Assembly (NCBI GenBank): GCA_937901345.1
Contig: CALCHM010000027.1
Coordinates: 1 to 15,205, forward strand
DNA from: an uncultured Prevotella sp.
Lineage (GTDB): Bacteria; Bacteroidota; Bacteroidia; Bacteroidales; Bacteroidaceae
DNA length: 15,205 nt
Reading direction: 5' to 3'
The notes under the pieces were generated by a model. The model was not told the DNA's origin. It searched no databases and worked only from the letters and a program-made list of their open reading frames with translations. Positions 8,628-14,274 of the stretch are shown here, in pieces (the stretch's first letter is position 1; each line of letters opens with the position of its first letter). Both the position numbers and the translations under genes were made by a program.

Positions 8628-8840
8628 TTGCATGAAGGGATTTTAGAAAATTGTGGAGCCTTGCAGACTCGCGGGAATGATTTTGAAAAAATATGGCGCT
8701 ATGCAACCTTGCATGAGGTGATTTTGGAAAAATATGGAGTCCTGCAGACCAGCGGGAATGATTTTGAAAAAATATGGCGCTATGCAGCCTTGCATGAGGT
8801 GATTTTGGAAAAAAATGGTTCTAGCAATCTTTCGATAGGT
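8628..8840. repeat. Tandem array of alternating 40/41-base units (81-base super-period)
   Basis: About five related units occur in a row, each built around gattttgRaaaaatatgg. Units of two types alternate: one begins TTGCATGAGG-TGATTTTGG, the other GCGGGAA-TGATTTTGA. One pair therefore makes an 81-base super-repeat. From 8672 to about 8739 the sequence matches 8753 to about 8820 with only scattered differences, for example at 8706/8787 and 8733/8814. The first (8628) and last units are more diverged, and a degenerate unit may continue to about 8860. ATGCAA-CC-TTGCAT at 8701-8714 is a perfect 6-bp inverted repeat at a unit junction. The rest of 8400-8996 has no long gene: 8514-8627 shows nothing I recognise, and 8841-8996 holds the promoter and the small reading frame listed separately. 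Confidence 0.8.
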
Positions 8841-8904
8841 GAAATTTGAGAAAAATCAGCGTGTCACGCCTTCTTGTCGGTATGCACCCGCTACAGGAGG
8901 AACC

Positions 8905-9000
8905 ATGTCACACGTTTTTGTTTTTTTAAGAGACCTATTGCCGGTAAAACTCATGGGAAAACGTAATTTTGCGGTTGTAAATCTTATTCCAAATAAATGA
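8905..9000 (+). CDS. Candidate 31-residue leader/upstream reading frame (unproven)
   Basis: An ATG at 8905 opens a 31-codon frame beginning MSHVFVFLRDLLP. It ends at a TGA (8998-9000) that overlaps the ATG (8997-8999) of the SIMPL gene as ATGA, the classic arrangement for translational coupling. AGGAGG at 8895-8900 precedes the ATG by four bases, unusual in a phylum that rarely uses strong Shine-Dalgarno sequences. Against it: the frame is short, I do not recognise the peptide, and a good -7 element (8964-8971) lies inside it, which would make transcripts that start after the frame begins. Treat as speculative. Confidence 0.22.
   Translation: MSHVFVFLRDLLPVKLMGKRNFAVVNLIPNK
8938..8971 (+). 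promoter_or_regulatory. Candidate promoter of the SIMPL-domain gene
   Basis: TAATTTTG at 8964-8971 matches the Bacteroidetes -7 consensus TAnnTTTG and lies 25 bases before the start codon at 8997. A TTG at 8938-8940 could serve as the -33 element, but the 23-base spacer is longer than the usual 19-21. Placement fits a short 5' untranslated region. Confidence 0.45.
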
Positions 9001-9707
9001 AGACTATGAAGAATTATCGAATGGAAGCGCTCATATTAGCGGTAGCGCTCTTGGTGGCAGGTTGGTTAATTGGCAATGGACTGAGTAGTATTGGTGATGC
9101 AGATCGCATTGTGCAAGTTCGCGGTTTGGCAGAACGTGAAGTGGCGGCAAATCATGTGATTTGGCCTGTTGTGTATAAAACAACGGGGAATAACCTTGCA
9201 ACGATTTATGAAGACGTGAATCGTGCGAATAAAAGCATCGCGAACTTCCTTATGAAAAAAGGTATTAAAGCGAGCGAAATCAGTGAATCAACCCTGCAGA
9301 TTGTGGATAAACATGCGGAGCGCTATGTTTCGAATTACGAAGGCGATCGCTACATGGTGACCTCTATAACAACTGTGGCAACCAACCAAGTGGAATTGGT
9401 GCGTCAACTGCTGACGCAGGTGGGAGAATTGCTCAAAGAGGGTGTAGCTATTTCAGCCGGAGATTACGGCACGAGCATCCAATATGAATTTACGAGTCTC
9501 AATGATATAAAACCAGAGATGATAGAAGAGGCAACACGCAATGCTCGCGAGGCTGCTGAAAAGTTTGCGGCAGACTCAGAGAGCAAACTCGGAAAAATTC
9601 AAACGGCACATCAGGGCGTATTCTCCATTAACGACCGTGACATGTACACACCACATATTAAAAACGTACGTGTTGTGACCTCGGTGAATTATTATTTGGA
9701 GGAATGA
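8997..9707 (+). CDS. SIMPL-domain (DUF541) membrane-anchored protein
   Basis: The 236-residue product starts with a short basic segment and one hydrophobic helix at about 10-28 (ALILAVALLVAGWLIG), which should anchor it in the inner membrane with the rest outside the cytoplasm, or act as an uncleaved signal. The remainder is one SIMPL/DUF541 domain: the opening VQVRGLAEREV at 39-49, the alternating strand WPVVYKTTG at 56-64, helix-rich middle segments, and a final strand ending VVTSVNYYLEE. SIMPL proteins are periplasmic or membrane-associated and form oligomers in some species; their biochemical role is poorly defined, so no reaction is assigned. The ATG at 8997 is used, but ATG codons at 9006 and 9021 would also leave the hydrophobic helix. 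It sits alone between a divergent intergenic region and hisS, 250 bases away. Confidence 0.85.
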   Translation: MKTMKNYRMEALILAVALLVAGWLIGNGLSSIGDADRIVQVRGLAEREVAANHVIWPVVYKTTGNNLATIYEDVNRANKSIANFLMKKGIKASEISESTLQIVDKHAERYVSNYEGDRYMVTSITTVATNQVELVRQLLTQVGELLKEGVAISAGDYGTSIQYEFTSLNDIKPEMIEEATRNAREAAEKFAADSESKLGKIQTAHQGVFSINDRDMYTPHIKNVRVVTSVNYYLEE

Positions 9708-9745
9708 TGTTGAAAGGAGATAGCAGAACCGACGCCAAACCGAGT

Positions 9746-9768
9746 GCAATCAAGCTTGCTTGAATTGC
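9746..9768 (+). repeat. Small imperfect hairpin downstream of the SIMPL gene
   Basis: GCAAT (9746-9750) pairs with ATTGC (9764-9768) and CAAG (9751-9754) with CTTG (9759-9762), with one bulged A and a CTTG loop. A related aagcttg word recurs at 9785-9791. No T run follows, so this is not a standard terminator. The surrounding 9711-9835 is non-coding. Confidence 0.4.
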
Positions 9769-9835
9769 CGAGGTGCGACTTGCGAAGCTTGATGAGCGTT
9801 AGCGAATAAGGAGGAAAAGACTGCGAAGCAGGATT

Positions 9836-9899
9836 AAAGGAGAAAGGAGAAAGTTGCAGGCGCGATAAAGTCCCGCATGGTCTTTCTCCTTTCTCCTTT
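9836..9899. repeat. Perfect 18-bp inverted repeat before hisS
   Basis: The left arm (9836-9853, aaaggagaaaggagaaag) is exactly complementary to the right arm (9882-9899), with a 28-base loop between them. The arms are pure purine and pure pyrimidine. The right arm runs into the place expected for the hisS -33 element. The sequence after it (caccttttcat) is T-rich, so the hairpin could terminate SIMPL transcription. It may instead be a copy of a dispersed intergenic repeat, since part of the arm recurs at 7691-7703. Confidence 0.75.
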
Positions 9900-9927
9900 C
9901 ACCTTTTCATAAAAATAATTACCTTTG
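9897..9927 (+). promoter_or_regulatory. hisS promoter
   Basis: TACCTTTG at 9920-9927 is a perfect TAnnTTTG -7 element, 30 bases before the hisS ATG at 9958. The -33 position holds only TTTC (9897-9900, 19-base spacer), overlapping the right arm of the inverted repeat. The same TACCTTTG octamer precedes ndk and the merR-type gene. Confidence 0.65.
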
Positions 9928-9957
9928 CACAGAAATCCAAAAATTACGCTCAACAAT

Positions 9958-11325
9958 ATGGCACAGAAACCCTCTATCCCTAAAGGTACACGTGACTTTG
10001 GCTTCGTAGAAATGGCGAAGCGCAATTATATTTTCAACACTATCCGTGAGGTCTATGCCCTCTACGGTTTCCGTCAGATTGAAACTCCCGCAATGGAGAA
10101 TCTTTCAACCTTGATGGGCAAGTATGGAGAAGAAGGTGATAAACTCCTCTTCAAAATTTTGAACTCTGGCGACTTTAAGAATGCCGTTCCCACCGCTGAT
10201 TATGACGAACGCACAGCAGCACAGCTGGCTTCGCGCTTCTGCGAAAAGGGGTTGCGCTACGACCTCACCGTGCCCTTCGCACGCTACGTTGTTCAACATC
10301 GTGAGGAACTCCAAATGCCTTTTAAGCGCTATCAGATTCAACCCGTGTGGCGCGCTGACCGTCCGCAGAAGGGACGCTATCGCGAGTTTTATCAGTGTGA
10401 CGCCGACGTGGTGGGTTCTGACTCGCTTCTCAATGAGGTAGAGTTGATGCAGATTGTGGACGAAGTGTTCAGTCGCTTCGGCATCCGCGTGTGTATCAAG
10501 ATTAATAACCGCAAACTCCTTACGGGTATTGCTGAAATTATTGGTGCGGCTGATCGCATTGTGGATATCACAGTTGCAATTGATAAGTTGGACAAAATTG
10601 GACTTGAGAACGTAAATAAGGAACTTCTTGAAGGAGGACTTTCTGCGGAACAGGTAGAAAAACTACAACCCATCATTCTCCTTGAAGGCACCAACGAAGA
10701 AAAACTCGACACAATGCGTCAGGTGCTTGCTGAAAGTGAAGTAGGGCAGAAGGGAGTGGAAGAAGTGGCATTCGTGCTCGACGCTTTGAAGCAGAGCGAA
10801 TTGAAAAATACAATAGAACTCGATCTTACCCTTGCGCGCGGTTTGAATTACTACACAGGTTGTATCTTTGAAGTGAAGGCGCTCAATGTACAAATCGGTT
10901 CTATTACGGGAGGTGGTCGTTATGATAATCTTACGGGGATTTTCGGACTCCCAGGACTTTCTGGCGTAGGTATTTCCTTTGGTGCAGATCGCATCTACGA
11001 TGTGCTCAATCAATTGGAACTCTATCCCGCAGAAACAGCAACGGGCGCAACCCTCCTTTTCATCAACTTCGGCGAAGCAGAAGCAAAACATTGCCTCCGT
11101 CTTGCAGCTGCTGCACGCCGTGCGGGAATCCCCACAGAAGTTTATCCGGATGCTGTGAAGATGAAAAAGCAAATGAGTTACGCCAACCAGCAACAGGTGC
11201 CCTTCGTGGCGCTCGTTGGAGAAACAGAAATGGCAGAAGGTACCATCGCGCTCAAGAATATGATTACGGGTGAACAAACAAAGTGTACCATCGAAGAGGC
11301 GATTGCCGTAATCACTAACGCATAA
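9958..11325 (+). CDS. hisS: Histidyl-tRNA synthetase
   Basis: This class II aminoacyl-tRNA synthetase charges tRNA-His with histidine using ATP, in the cytoplasm. The 455-residue product has the expected length. The N-terminal PKGTRDF near residue 8 is a family hallmark. Motif 2 is the segment around R124-R132 to R142 (RYQIQPVWRAD ... YREFYQCDAD), with the arginines that bind ATP. The HisRS-specific histidine-binding motif LARGLNYYTG is at 292-301. Motif 3 follows (GISFGADRI, 338-346, with R345). The C-terminal anticodon-binding domain occupies about the last 90 residues. I chose the ATG at 9958; an in-frame TTG at 9925 would start inside the -7 promoter element. It is apparently transcribed alone: ndk has its own promoter after a 156-base gap in which I see no convincing terminator. 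Confidence 0.97.
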   Translation: MAQKPSIPKGTRDFGFVEMAKRNYIFNTIREVYALYGFRQIETPAMENLSTLMGKYGEEGDKLLFKILNSGDFKNAVPTADYDERTAAQLASRFCEKGLRYDLTVPFARYVVQHREELQMPFKRYQIQPVWRADRPQKGRYREFYQCDADVVGSDSLLNEVELMQIVDEVFSRFGIRVCIKINNRKLLTGIAEIIGAADRIVDITVAIDKLDKIGLENVNKELLEGGLSAEQVEKLQPIILLEGTNEEKLDTMRQVLAESEVGQKGVEEVAFVLDALKQSELKNTIELDLTLARGLNYYTGCIFEVKALNVQIGSITGGGRYDNLTGIFGLPGLSGVGISFGADRIYDVLNQLELYPAETATGATLLFINFGEAEAKHCLRLAAAARRAGIPTEVYPDAVKMKKQMSYANQQQVPFVALVGETEMAEGTIALKNMITGEQTKCTIEEAIAVITNA

Positions 11326-11412
11326 TTCCTATCAAGTAGGTAGATGTAAGAAGACCGAAACACTTTTCTCTACATACTTCTTTTTCTCTTAATTAAATAA
11401 ATCCGCTATCTC

Positions 11413-11443
11413 TTGCGCTGTTATATAAAAAGGTGTACCTTTG
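11413..11443 (+). promoter_or_regulatory. ndk promoter
   Basis: TACCTTTG at 11436-11443 matches TAnnTTTG exactly. CTCTTG ending at 11415 provides a TTG -33 element with a 20-base spacer, the same CTCTTG and spacing as in the rRNA promoter at 14034-14064. The start codon of ndk lies 38 bases downstream of the -7 element. Confidence 0.7.
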
Positions 11444-11481
11444 GCGGTGAATTCAATTATCTACTTAAAGTATAACGTATT

Positions 11482-11949
11482 ATGGCTATTGAAAAGACCC
11501 TCGTGCTTTTGAAACCCTGCACAGTGCAGCGCGGTTTGATTGGTGAAATTACTTCTATCTTTGAAAAGAAAGGTTTGAAGATCTGTGGTATGAAGATGAT
11601 GTGGCTCACAGACGAGTTGCTCTCTGAACACTATGCGCATCTCAGTGAAAAACCTTTCTTCCAACGTGTAAAGGATGCTATGATGACAGCTCCTGTGGTG
11701 GCTCTCGCTCTTGAAGGTGTGGATGCTATTGCTGCGGTTCGCGCTCTTGCTGGTCCTACTAACGGACGCAATGCGGCTCCTGGTACTATCCGTGGTTCAT
11801 ACTGTGTGAGTTTCCAAGAAAATATCGTACACGCTAGTGATGGTCCTGAAACAGCAGAAGTGGAACTCAAGCGTTTCTTCAAACCCGAGGAAATCTTGGA
11901 ATGGGACAATGTTATCTTCCCCTTCCTTTATGCTAATGACGAATTCTAA
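11482..11949 (+). CDS. ndk: Nucleoside diphosphate kinase
   Basis: Ndk transfers the gamma phosphate of ATP to nucleoside diphosphates through a phosphohistidine intermediate, balancing NTP and dNTP pools in the cytoplasm. The 155-residue product has the usual length of about 140-155. The N-terminal strand EKTLVLLKP carries the conserved Lys (K11). The nucleotide-site segment TNGRNAAPGTIRG is at 93-105. The active-site histidine is H117 in NIVHASDGPETAEVEL, matching the family pattern N-(I/L)-(I/V)-H-x-SD. It has its own promoter upstream and a clear intrinsic terminator downstream, so it is most likely a single-gene unit. Confidence 0.97.
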   Translation: MAIEKTLVLLKPCTVQRGLIGEITSIFEKKGLKICGMKMMWLTDELLSEHYAHLSEKPFFQRVKDAMMTAPVVALALEGVDAIAAVRALAGPTNGRNAAPGTIRGSYCVSFQENIVHASDGPETAEVELKRFFKPEEILEWDNVIFPFLYANDEF

Positions 11950-11971
11950 ACAACCTTTCATAAGGTATTCT

Positions 11972-12004
11972 TCCCGCAGATATCAACTGCGGGATTTTTT
12001 GTTT
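11972..12004 (+). terminator. Intrinsic terminator after ndk
   Basis: An 8-bp GC-rich stem (tcccgcag 11972-11979 with ctgcggga 11987-11994) with a 7-base loop is followed directly by TTTTTTGTTTT. It begins 22 bases after the ndk stop codon. Confidence 0.9.
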
Positions 12005-12037
12005 TAATGAATTGAAACGCATTTCATCCTTTTTTGC

Positions 12038-12045
12038 TACCTTTG
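12038..12045 (+). promoter_or_regulatory. Promoter -7 element for the merR-pflA unit
   Basis: TACCTTTG matches TAnnTTTG exactly and lies 27 bases before the start codon at 12073, just after the ndk terminator. The -33 region is weak: a TTG at 12012-12014 would need a 23-base spacer. A weak -33 would suit a promoter that is helped or repressed by a regulator. Confidence 0.6.
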
Positions 12046-12072
12046 CCACAAAACCTCAATATTCGATTGATT

Positions 12073-12414
12073 ATGGCATACAATCCCAATAAAGAACTTA
12101 AACTTTATTATTCCATCAGTGAAGTTGCAGCAGAATTCGGCGTAGCTGAAACCTTGTTGCGCTTCTGGGAAAAGGAATTCCCACAGATTGCTCCTAAAAA
12201 GTCGGGGCGCAATGTGCGTCAATATACTAAAGAGGATATTGAGCAGATTCGTATAATTTATAACCTCGTAAAGGTGCGTGGTCTTAAAATTTCTGCAGCG
12301 CGTGACTTGCTTAAGAAGAACAAAGAAGGGGTGAGCAATACATCTGAAATTATAGACCGCTTGCAGGCAATTAAGGCTGAATTGCAGGCGATACGTGCTG
12401 AACTTGGTAGTTAA
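12073..12414 (+). CDS. Short MerR-family transcriptional regulator
   Basis: This 113-residue protein has a MerR-type winged helix-turn-helix. The recognition helices are at about 13-32 (YSISEVAAEFGVAETLLRFWEKEF) and the wing carries RNVRQYTKEDIEQI at 46-59, followed by the usual second pair of helices (to about 82). A short, probable coiled-coil segment of repeated Leu/Ile spacing covers about 91-111 (IIDRLQAIKAELQAIRAEL), the usual dimerisation helix. There is no effector-binding domain and no cysteine-based metal site after it, so it likely works as a DNA-binding dimer without a built-in sensor. Start chosen at the ATG 12073; an in-frame TTG at 12034 precedes the -7 element. pflA begins 23 bases after its stop, so the two are probably co-transcribed. 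Its target is not known. Confidence 0.88.
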   Translation: MAYNPNKELKLYYSISEVAAEFGVAETLLRFWEKEFPQIAPKKSGRNVRQYTKEDIEQIRIIYNLVKVRGLKISAARDLLKKNKEGVSNTSEIIDRLQAIKAELQAIRAELGS

Positions 12415-12437
12415 ATAGTCTTTTTCGTTTTACAAAA

Positions 12438-13166
12438 ATGATTGGTAGAATTCACTCCATAGAAAGTTTTGGGACTGTTGATGGTCCTGGACTTCGCTTT
12501 ATTGCATTCTTGCAGGGATGTCCGATGAGATGTCAATATTGCCACAATCCTGATACGTGGGATCCGCAGCGCAAGTGTCAGTATGAACTTACGCCCGAGG
12601 AACTCTTGGCTGAGGTGAAACGTTATAAAAACTTCATTAAGTCGGGTGGGGTGACATGTACAGGTGGTGAACCTCTGATGCAGGCGCCTTTCGTTGAGGC
12701 ATTCTTCCGACTTTGTCGCGAAGCGGGTTTTCATACAGCGCTTGACACTTCTGGTGTGGTATTTACGGATGCCGCAAAACGTGCCGTGCAAGAAGCGGAC
12801 CTCGTAATGCTTGATGTTAAAACGACGGATGACGAGTTGCATCCCATTTTGACAGGAGTAACTCGTAAAAATAATGCCGCTTTTATGGATTATCTTCAAG
12901 AAATCGGTAAAACGACCTGGGTGCGTCACGTTATTGTTCCAGGAGTGAATGATGATGATGCGCATTTGCAACAAGTGGCGGATTATGTGAAGCAGTTCAG
13001 CGTGGTGGAGCGTGTAGAACTTCTTCCATATCACATAATGGGCACTTACAAATACGAAGAACTCGGTATCAAATACCCTCTTGAAGGAGTCGCACCACTT
13101 TCTCAAGAACGTCTTCAACGTGCTCGCGAAATATTCCGCAATACTCTTTCCTGTGAGGTGGTGTAG
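12438..13166 (+). CDS. pflA: Pyruvate formate-lyase activating enzyme
   Basis: PflA is a radical SAM enzyme that installs the glycyl radical on pyruvate formate-lyase in anaerobic sugar fermentation. The 242-residue product matches the family length. The radical SAM cluster motif CxxxCxxC is C28-C32-C35 in GCPMRCQYCHNPDTW, and the SAM-binding GGE is at 76-78 (TCTGGEPLMQ). The opening ESFGTVDGPGLRFIAFLQGC is typical of PflA rather than of other glycyl-radical activases, and no extra ferredoxin insert is present. Its usual partner pflB is not in the window, at least not downstream. It lies between the MerR-type gene (23-base gap) and a small CxxC protein gene (26-base gap). Confidence 0.95.
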   Translation: MIGRIHSIESFGTVDGPGLRFIAFLQGCPMRCQYCHNPDTWDPQRKCQYELTPEELLAEVKRYKNFIKSGGVTCTGGEPLMQAPFVEAFFRLCREAGFHTALDTSGVVFTDAAKRAVQEADLVMLDVKTTDDELHPILTGVTRKNNAAFMDYLQEIGKTTWVRHVIVPGVNDDDAHLQQVADYVKQFSVVERVELLPYHIMGTYKYEELGIKYPLEGVAPLSQERLQRAREIFRNTLSCEVV

Positions 13167-13192
13167 TCCTAAAACTTTAACGCATAAATGAT

Positions 13193-13438
13193 ATGAGTAA
13201 ATGTAAGTGGATTGCATACCCTGATAAAATTTCTGCTATGATGGCTTTGGCTAGTTGCCGTCATAGTCCGAAAGGAAAGAGGTGTGAACGAAGAATATAT
13301 CGATGTCCTAAATGTAAGAAATATCATTTAAGCACTCACTGGACGAATGTAGAGCAATGGTTAGAAGAAAAACGATTAAGTTCGTTGGATAGTTTTGCTT
13401 TGTCTTATTATAAGGACTGTGATCCTTTTAGAAAATGA
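13193..13438 (+). CDS. Small CxxC (zinc-ribbon-like) protein of unknown function
   Basis: An 81-residue, basic, cysteine-bearing protein. It has C4, C22, C31, and the tight motif Y-R-C-P-K-C-K-K-Y-H-L-S with C38, C41 and H45, plus H49. CPxC followed by xxxH resembles the zinc-binding knuckle of small proteins with a CPxCxxxHL pattern, often of phage or plasmid type; that likeness is from memory and was not searched. The C-terminal half (about 50-81) looks helical. There is no signal peptide or membrane segment. The ATG at 13193 is 26 bases after pflA; an ATG at 13188 hits a stop at once. A strong terminator follows its stop codon, so it is the last gene of the merR-pflA unit. Function not recognised. 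Confidence 0.75.
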   Translation: MSKCKWIAYPDKISAMMALASCRHSPKGKRCERRIYRCPKCKKYHLSTHWTNVEQWLEEKRLSSLDSFALSYYKDCDPFRK

Positions 13439-13442
13439 ACAT

Positions 13443-13479
13443 AAAAACGGAGGAAACTGCGTTTTCCTCCGTTTTTTTT
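13443..13479 (+). terminator. Strong intrinsic terminator closing the merR-pflA unit
   Basis: Arms aaaaacggaggaaa (13443-13456) and tttcctccgttttt (13463-13476) pair perfectly around a 6-base loop, and the right arm continues into a T run to 13479. It starts four bases after the stop codon at 13438. Because the left arm starts with an A run, it could also terminate minus-strand transcripts. Confidence 0.93.
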
Positions 13480-13523
13480 AAAAAAAATAGTTAACTAGAT
13501 TTTTTACACACAAATATATAAAT

Positions 13524-13877
13524 ATGAAAATTGCAGTGCCTACAAAAGACGGTTGCGTGGATAATCACTTTGGTCATTGCGACCACTACACAATATATAC
13601 TATAAATAATAAGCAGATTGTTGAAATCGTTGAACATCCTTCGCCTCAAGGTTGCGGGTGTAAATCGGGTATTGCAACCGAACTTCGTCAAATGGGAGTT
13701 GAAGTAATGTTGGCGGGAAGTATGGGTGACGGCGCCTTCCAAAAATTATCAGCAGAAGGCATAAAAGTCATTCGTGGATGCAGTGGTGACGTAAATGCTA
13801 TAGTAAAAGGATATCTGACTGGGTTTATTTTGGATAGTGGATTAGGGTGCGATCACCATGAATGTGGCCACCATTGA
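13524..13877 (+). CDS. NifX/NifB-like dinitrogenase iron-molybdenum cofactor family protein
   Basis: The 117-residue product is a single RNase H-like Nitro_FeMo-Co domain (MKIAVPTKDGCVDNHFGHCDHYTIY opening, shared with NifB C-termini, NifX, NafY and stand-alone archaeal and bacterial homologues). Family members bind iron-sulfur or iron-molybdenum clusters. Candidate ligands are C11, H15, H18, C19, C44, C46 and C86, and the protein ends in a Cys/His-rich tail (GCDHHECGHH, C109, H111, H112, C114, H116, H117) that looks like an extra metal site. No nif genes or Mrp-type ATPase lie in the window, so a role in nitrogen fixation is not supported; cluster carriage or storage is an inference. A weak -7-like TAGATTTT is at 13496-13503. 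The ATG is preceded by an AT-rich leader. The rRNA operon begins about 200 bases downstream. Confidence 0.88.
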   Translation: MKIAVPTKDGCVDNHFGHCDHYTIYTINNKQIVEIVEHPSPQGCGCKSGIATELRQMGVEVMLAGSMGDGAFQKLSAEGIKVIRGCSGDVNAIVKGYLTGFILDSGLGCDHHECGHH

Positions 13878-14033
13878 TGCTTCCATTTTATACATCCTTT
13901 CGCCGCGATAGTTCGTAGCGTTATTTTTTGATGTTTACTCTTGTTTTTGCAATCTTACAGCAACAAAATAGGGGTATTGGTGTGTCGGGATAAGAAAATT
14001 TCAACTTTTTTGTGAAAAAATATTTAAAATCTC

Positions 14034-14064
14034 TTGTTCATTTCAGAATCCTGCCGTACTTTTG
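14034..14064 (+). promoter_or_regulatory. rRNA operon promoter with A/T-rich upstream region
   Basis: CTCTTG ending at 14036 (-33) and TACTTTTG at 14057-14064 (-7, TAnnTTTG) are separated by 20 bases, the expected spacing. The preceding A/T-rich runs (about 13994-14030) resemble an UP element. Transcription should begin shortly after 14064. Positions 13878-13993 otherwise hold no gene. Confidence 0.8.
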
Positions 14065-14069
14065 CACTC

Positions 14070-14274
14070 GCTAACTCACTCAAAAACGAGTTGGCAATGA
14101 AAACGATCTTTGAAAGATTTTCATAAACTTTTTGTAGAGAAGTACAAGAAACAAACATTGCAACGAAAGTAGCAAATTAGTTTGGGTAACATTAGATGTT
14201 ATTTGTACCGTTTAATTCTTTATGATAAGGAAGGATGTCTTGAGTTTAACAGATATTAAACAAATTATTATATT
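14070..14274 (+). other. 16S rRNA leader (pre-rRNA 5' region)
   Basis: About 205 bases separate the promoter from the mature 16S end. The leader contains a hairpin at 14097-14124 (atgaaaa-cg-atcttt with gaaagat-tttcat, two-base bulge) and a smaller one formed by aactc and gagtt near 14073-14092. Such elements are typical of rRNA leaders, where they serve processing and antitermination, but the specific role here is not shown by sequence. Confidence 0.55.

Noticed and set aside
8628..8840. CRISPR array
   Set aside because: The units are directly adjacent, with no unique spacers between them, and the unit sequences vary. No cas gene is present.
8628..8849. 73-codon plus-strand reading frame with a 27-residue repeat
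   Set aside because: It begins at a TTG, has no ATG start, and the same DNA unit is read in different frames in alternating half-units, so the repetition is at the DNA level. I kept it as a repeat, not a gene.
9925..9957. Upstream TTG start for hisS, adding 11 residues
   Set aside because: The TTG is part of the TACCTTTG promoter element; the ATG at 9958 gives the normal HisRS N-terminus.
10663..11277. 204-codon minus-strand frame inside hisS
   Set aside because: It is an antisense shadow of a gene with all HisRS motifs intact.
11326..11400. Terminator after hisS
   Set aside because: The complementary words (atgta/tacat, aagaag/cttctt) cannot pair together as one nested stem, so I did not call it.
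12034..12072. Upstream TTG start for the MerR-type gene
   Set aside because: It would begin before the -7 element. The ATG at 12073 gives a normal MerR start.
12411..13217. 268-codon minus-strand frame opposite pflA
   Set aside because: It is fully antisense to a well-supported radical SAM gene, and its translation is low-complexity in Cys, His and Phe with no known motif.
13524..13877. Evidence for nitrogen fixation
   Set aside because: The NifX-like domain is widespread in non-fixing anaerobes, and no nif structural or assembly gene is near.
13904..13930. Terminator after the NifX-like gene
   Set aside because: A CGC/GCG stem with a bulge followed by TTATTTTTTG is suggestive, but the stem is too short to call.
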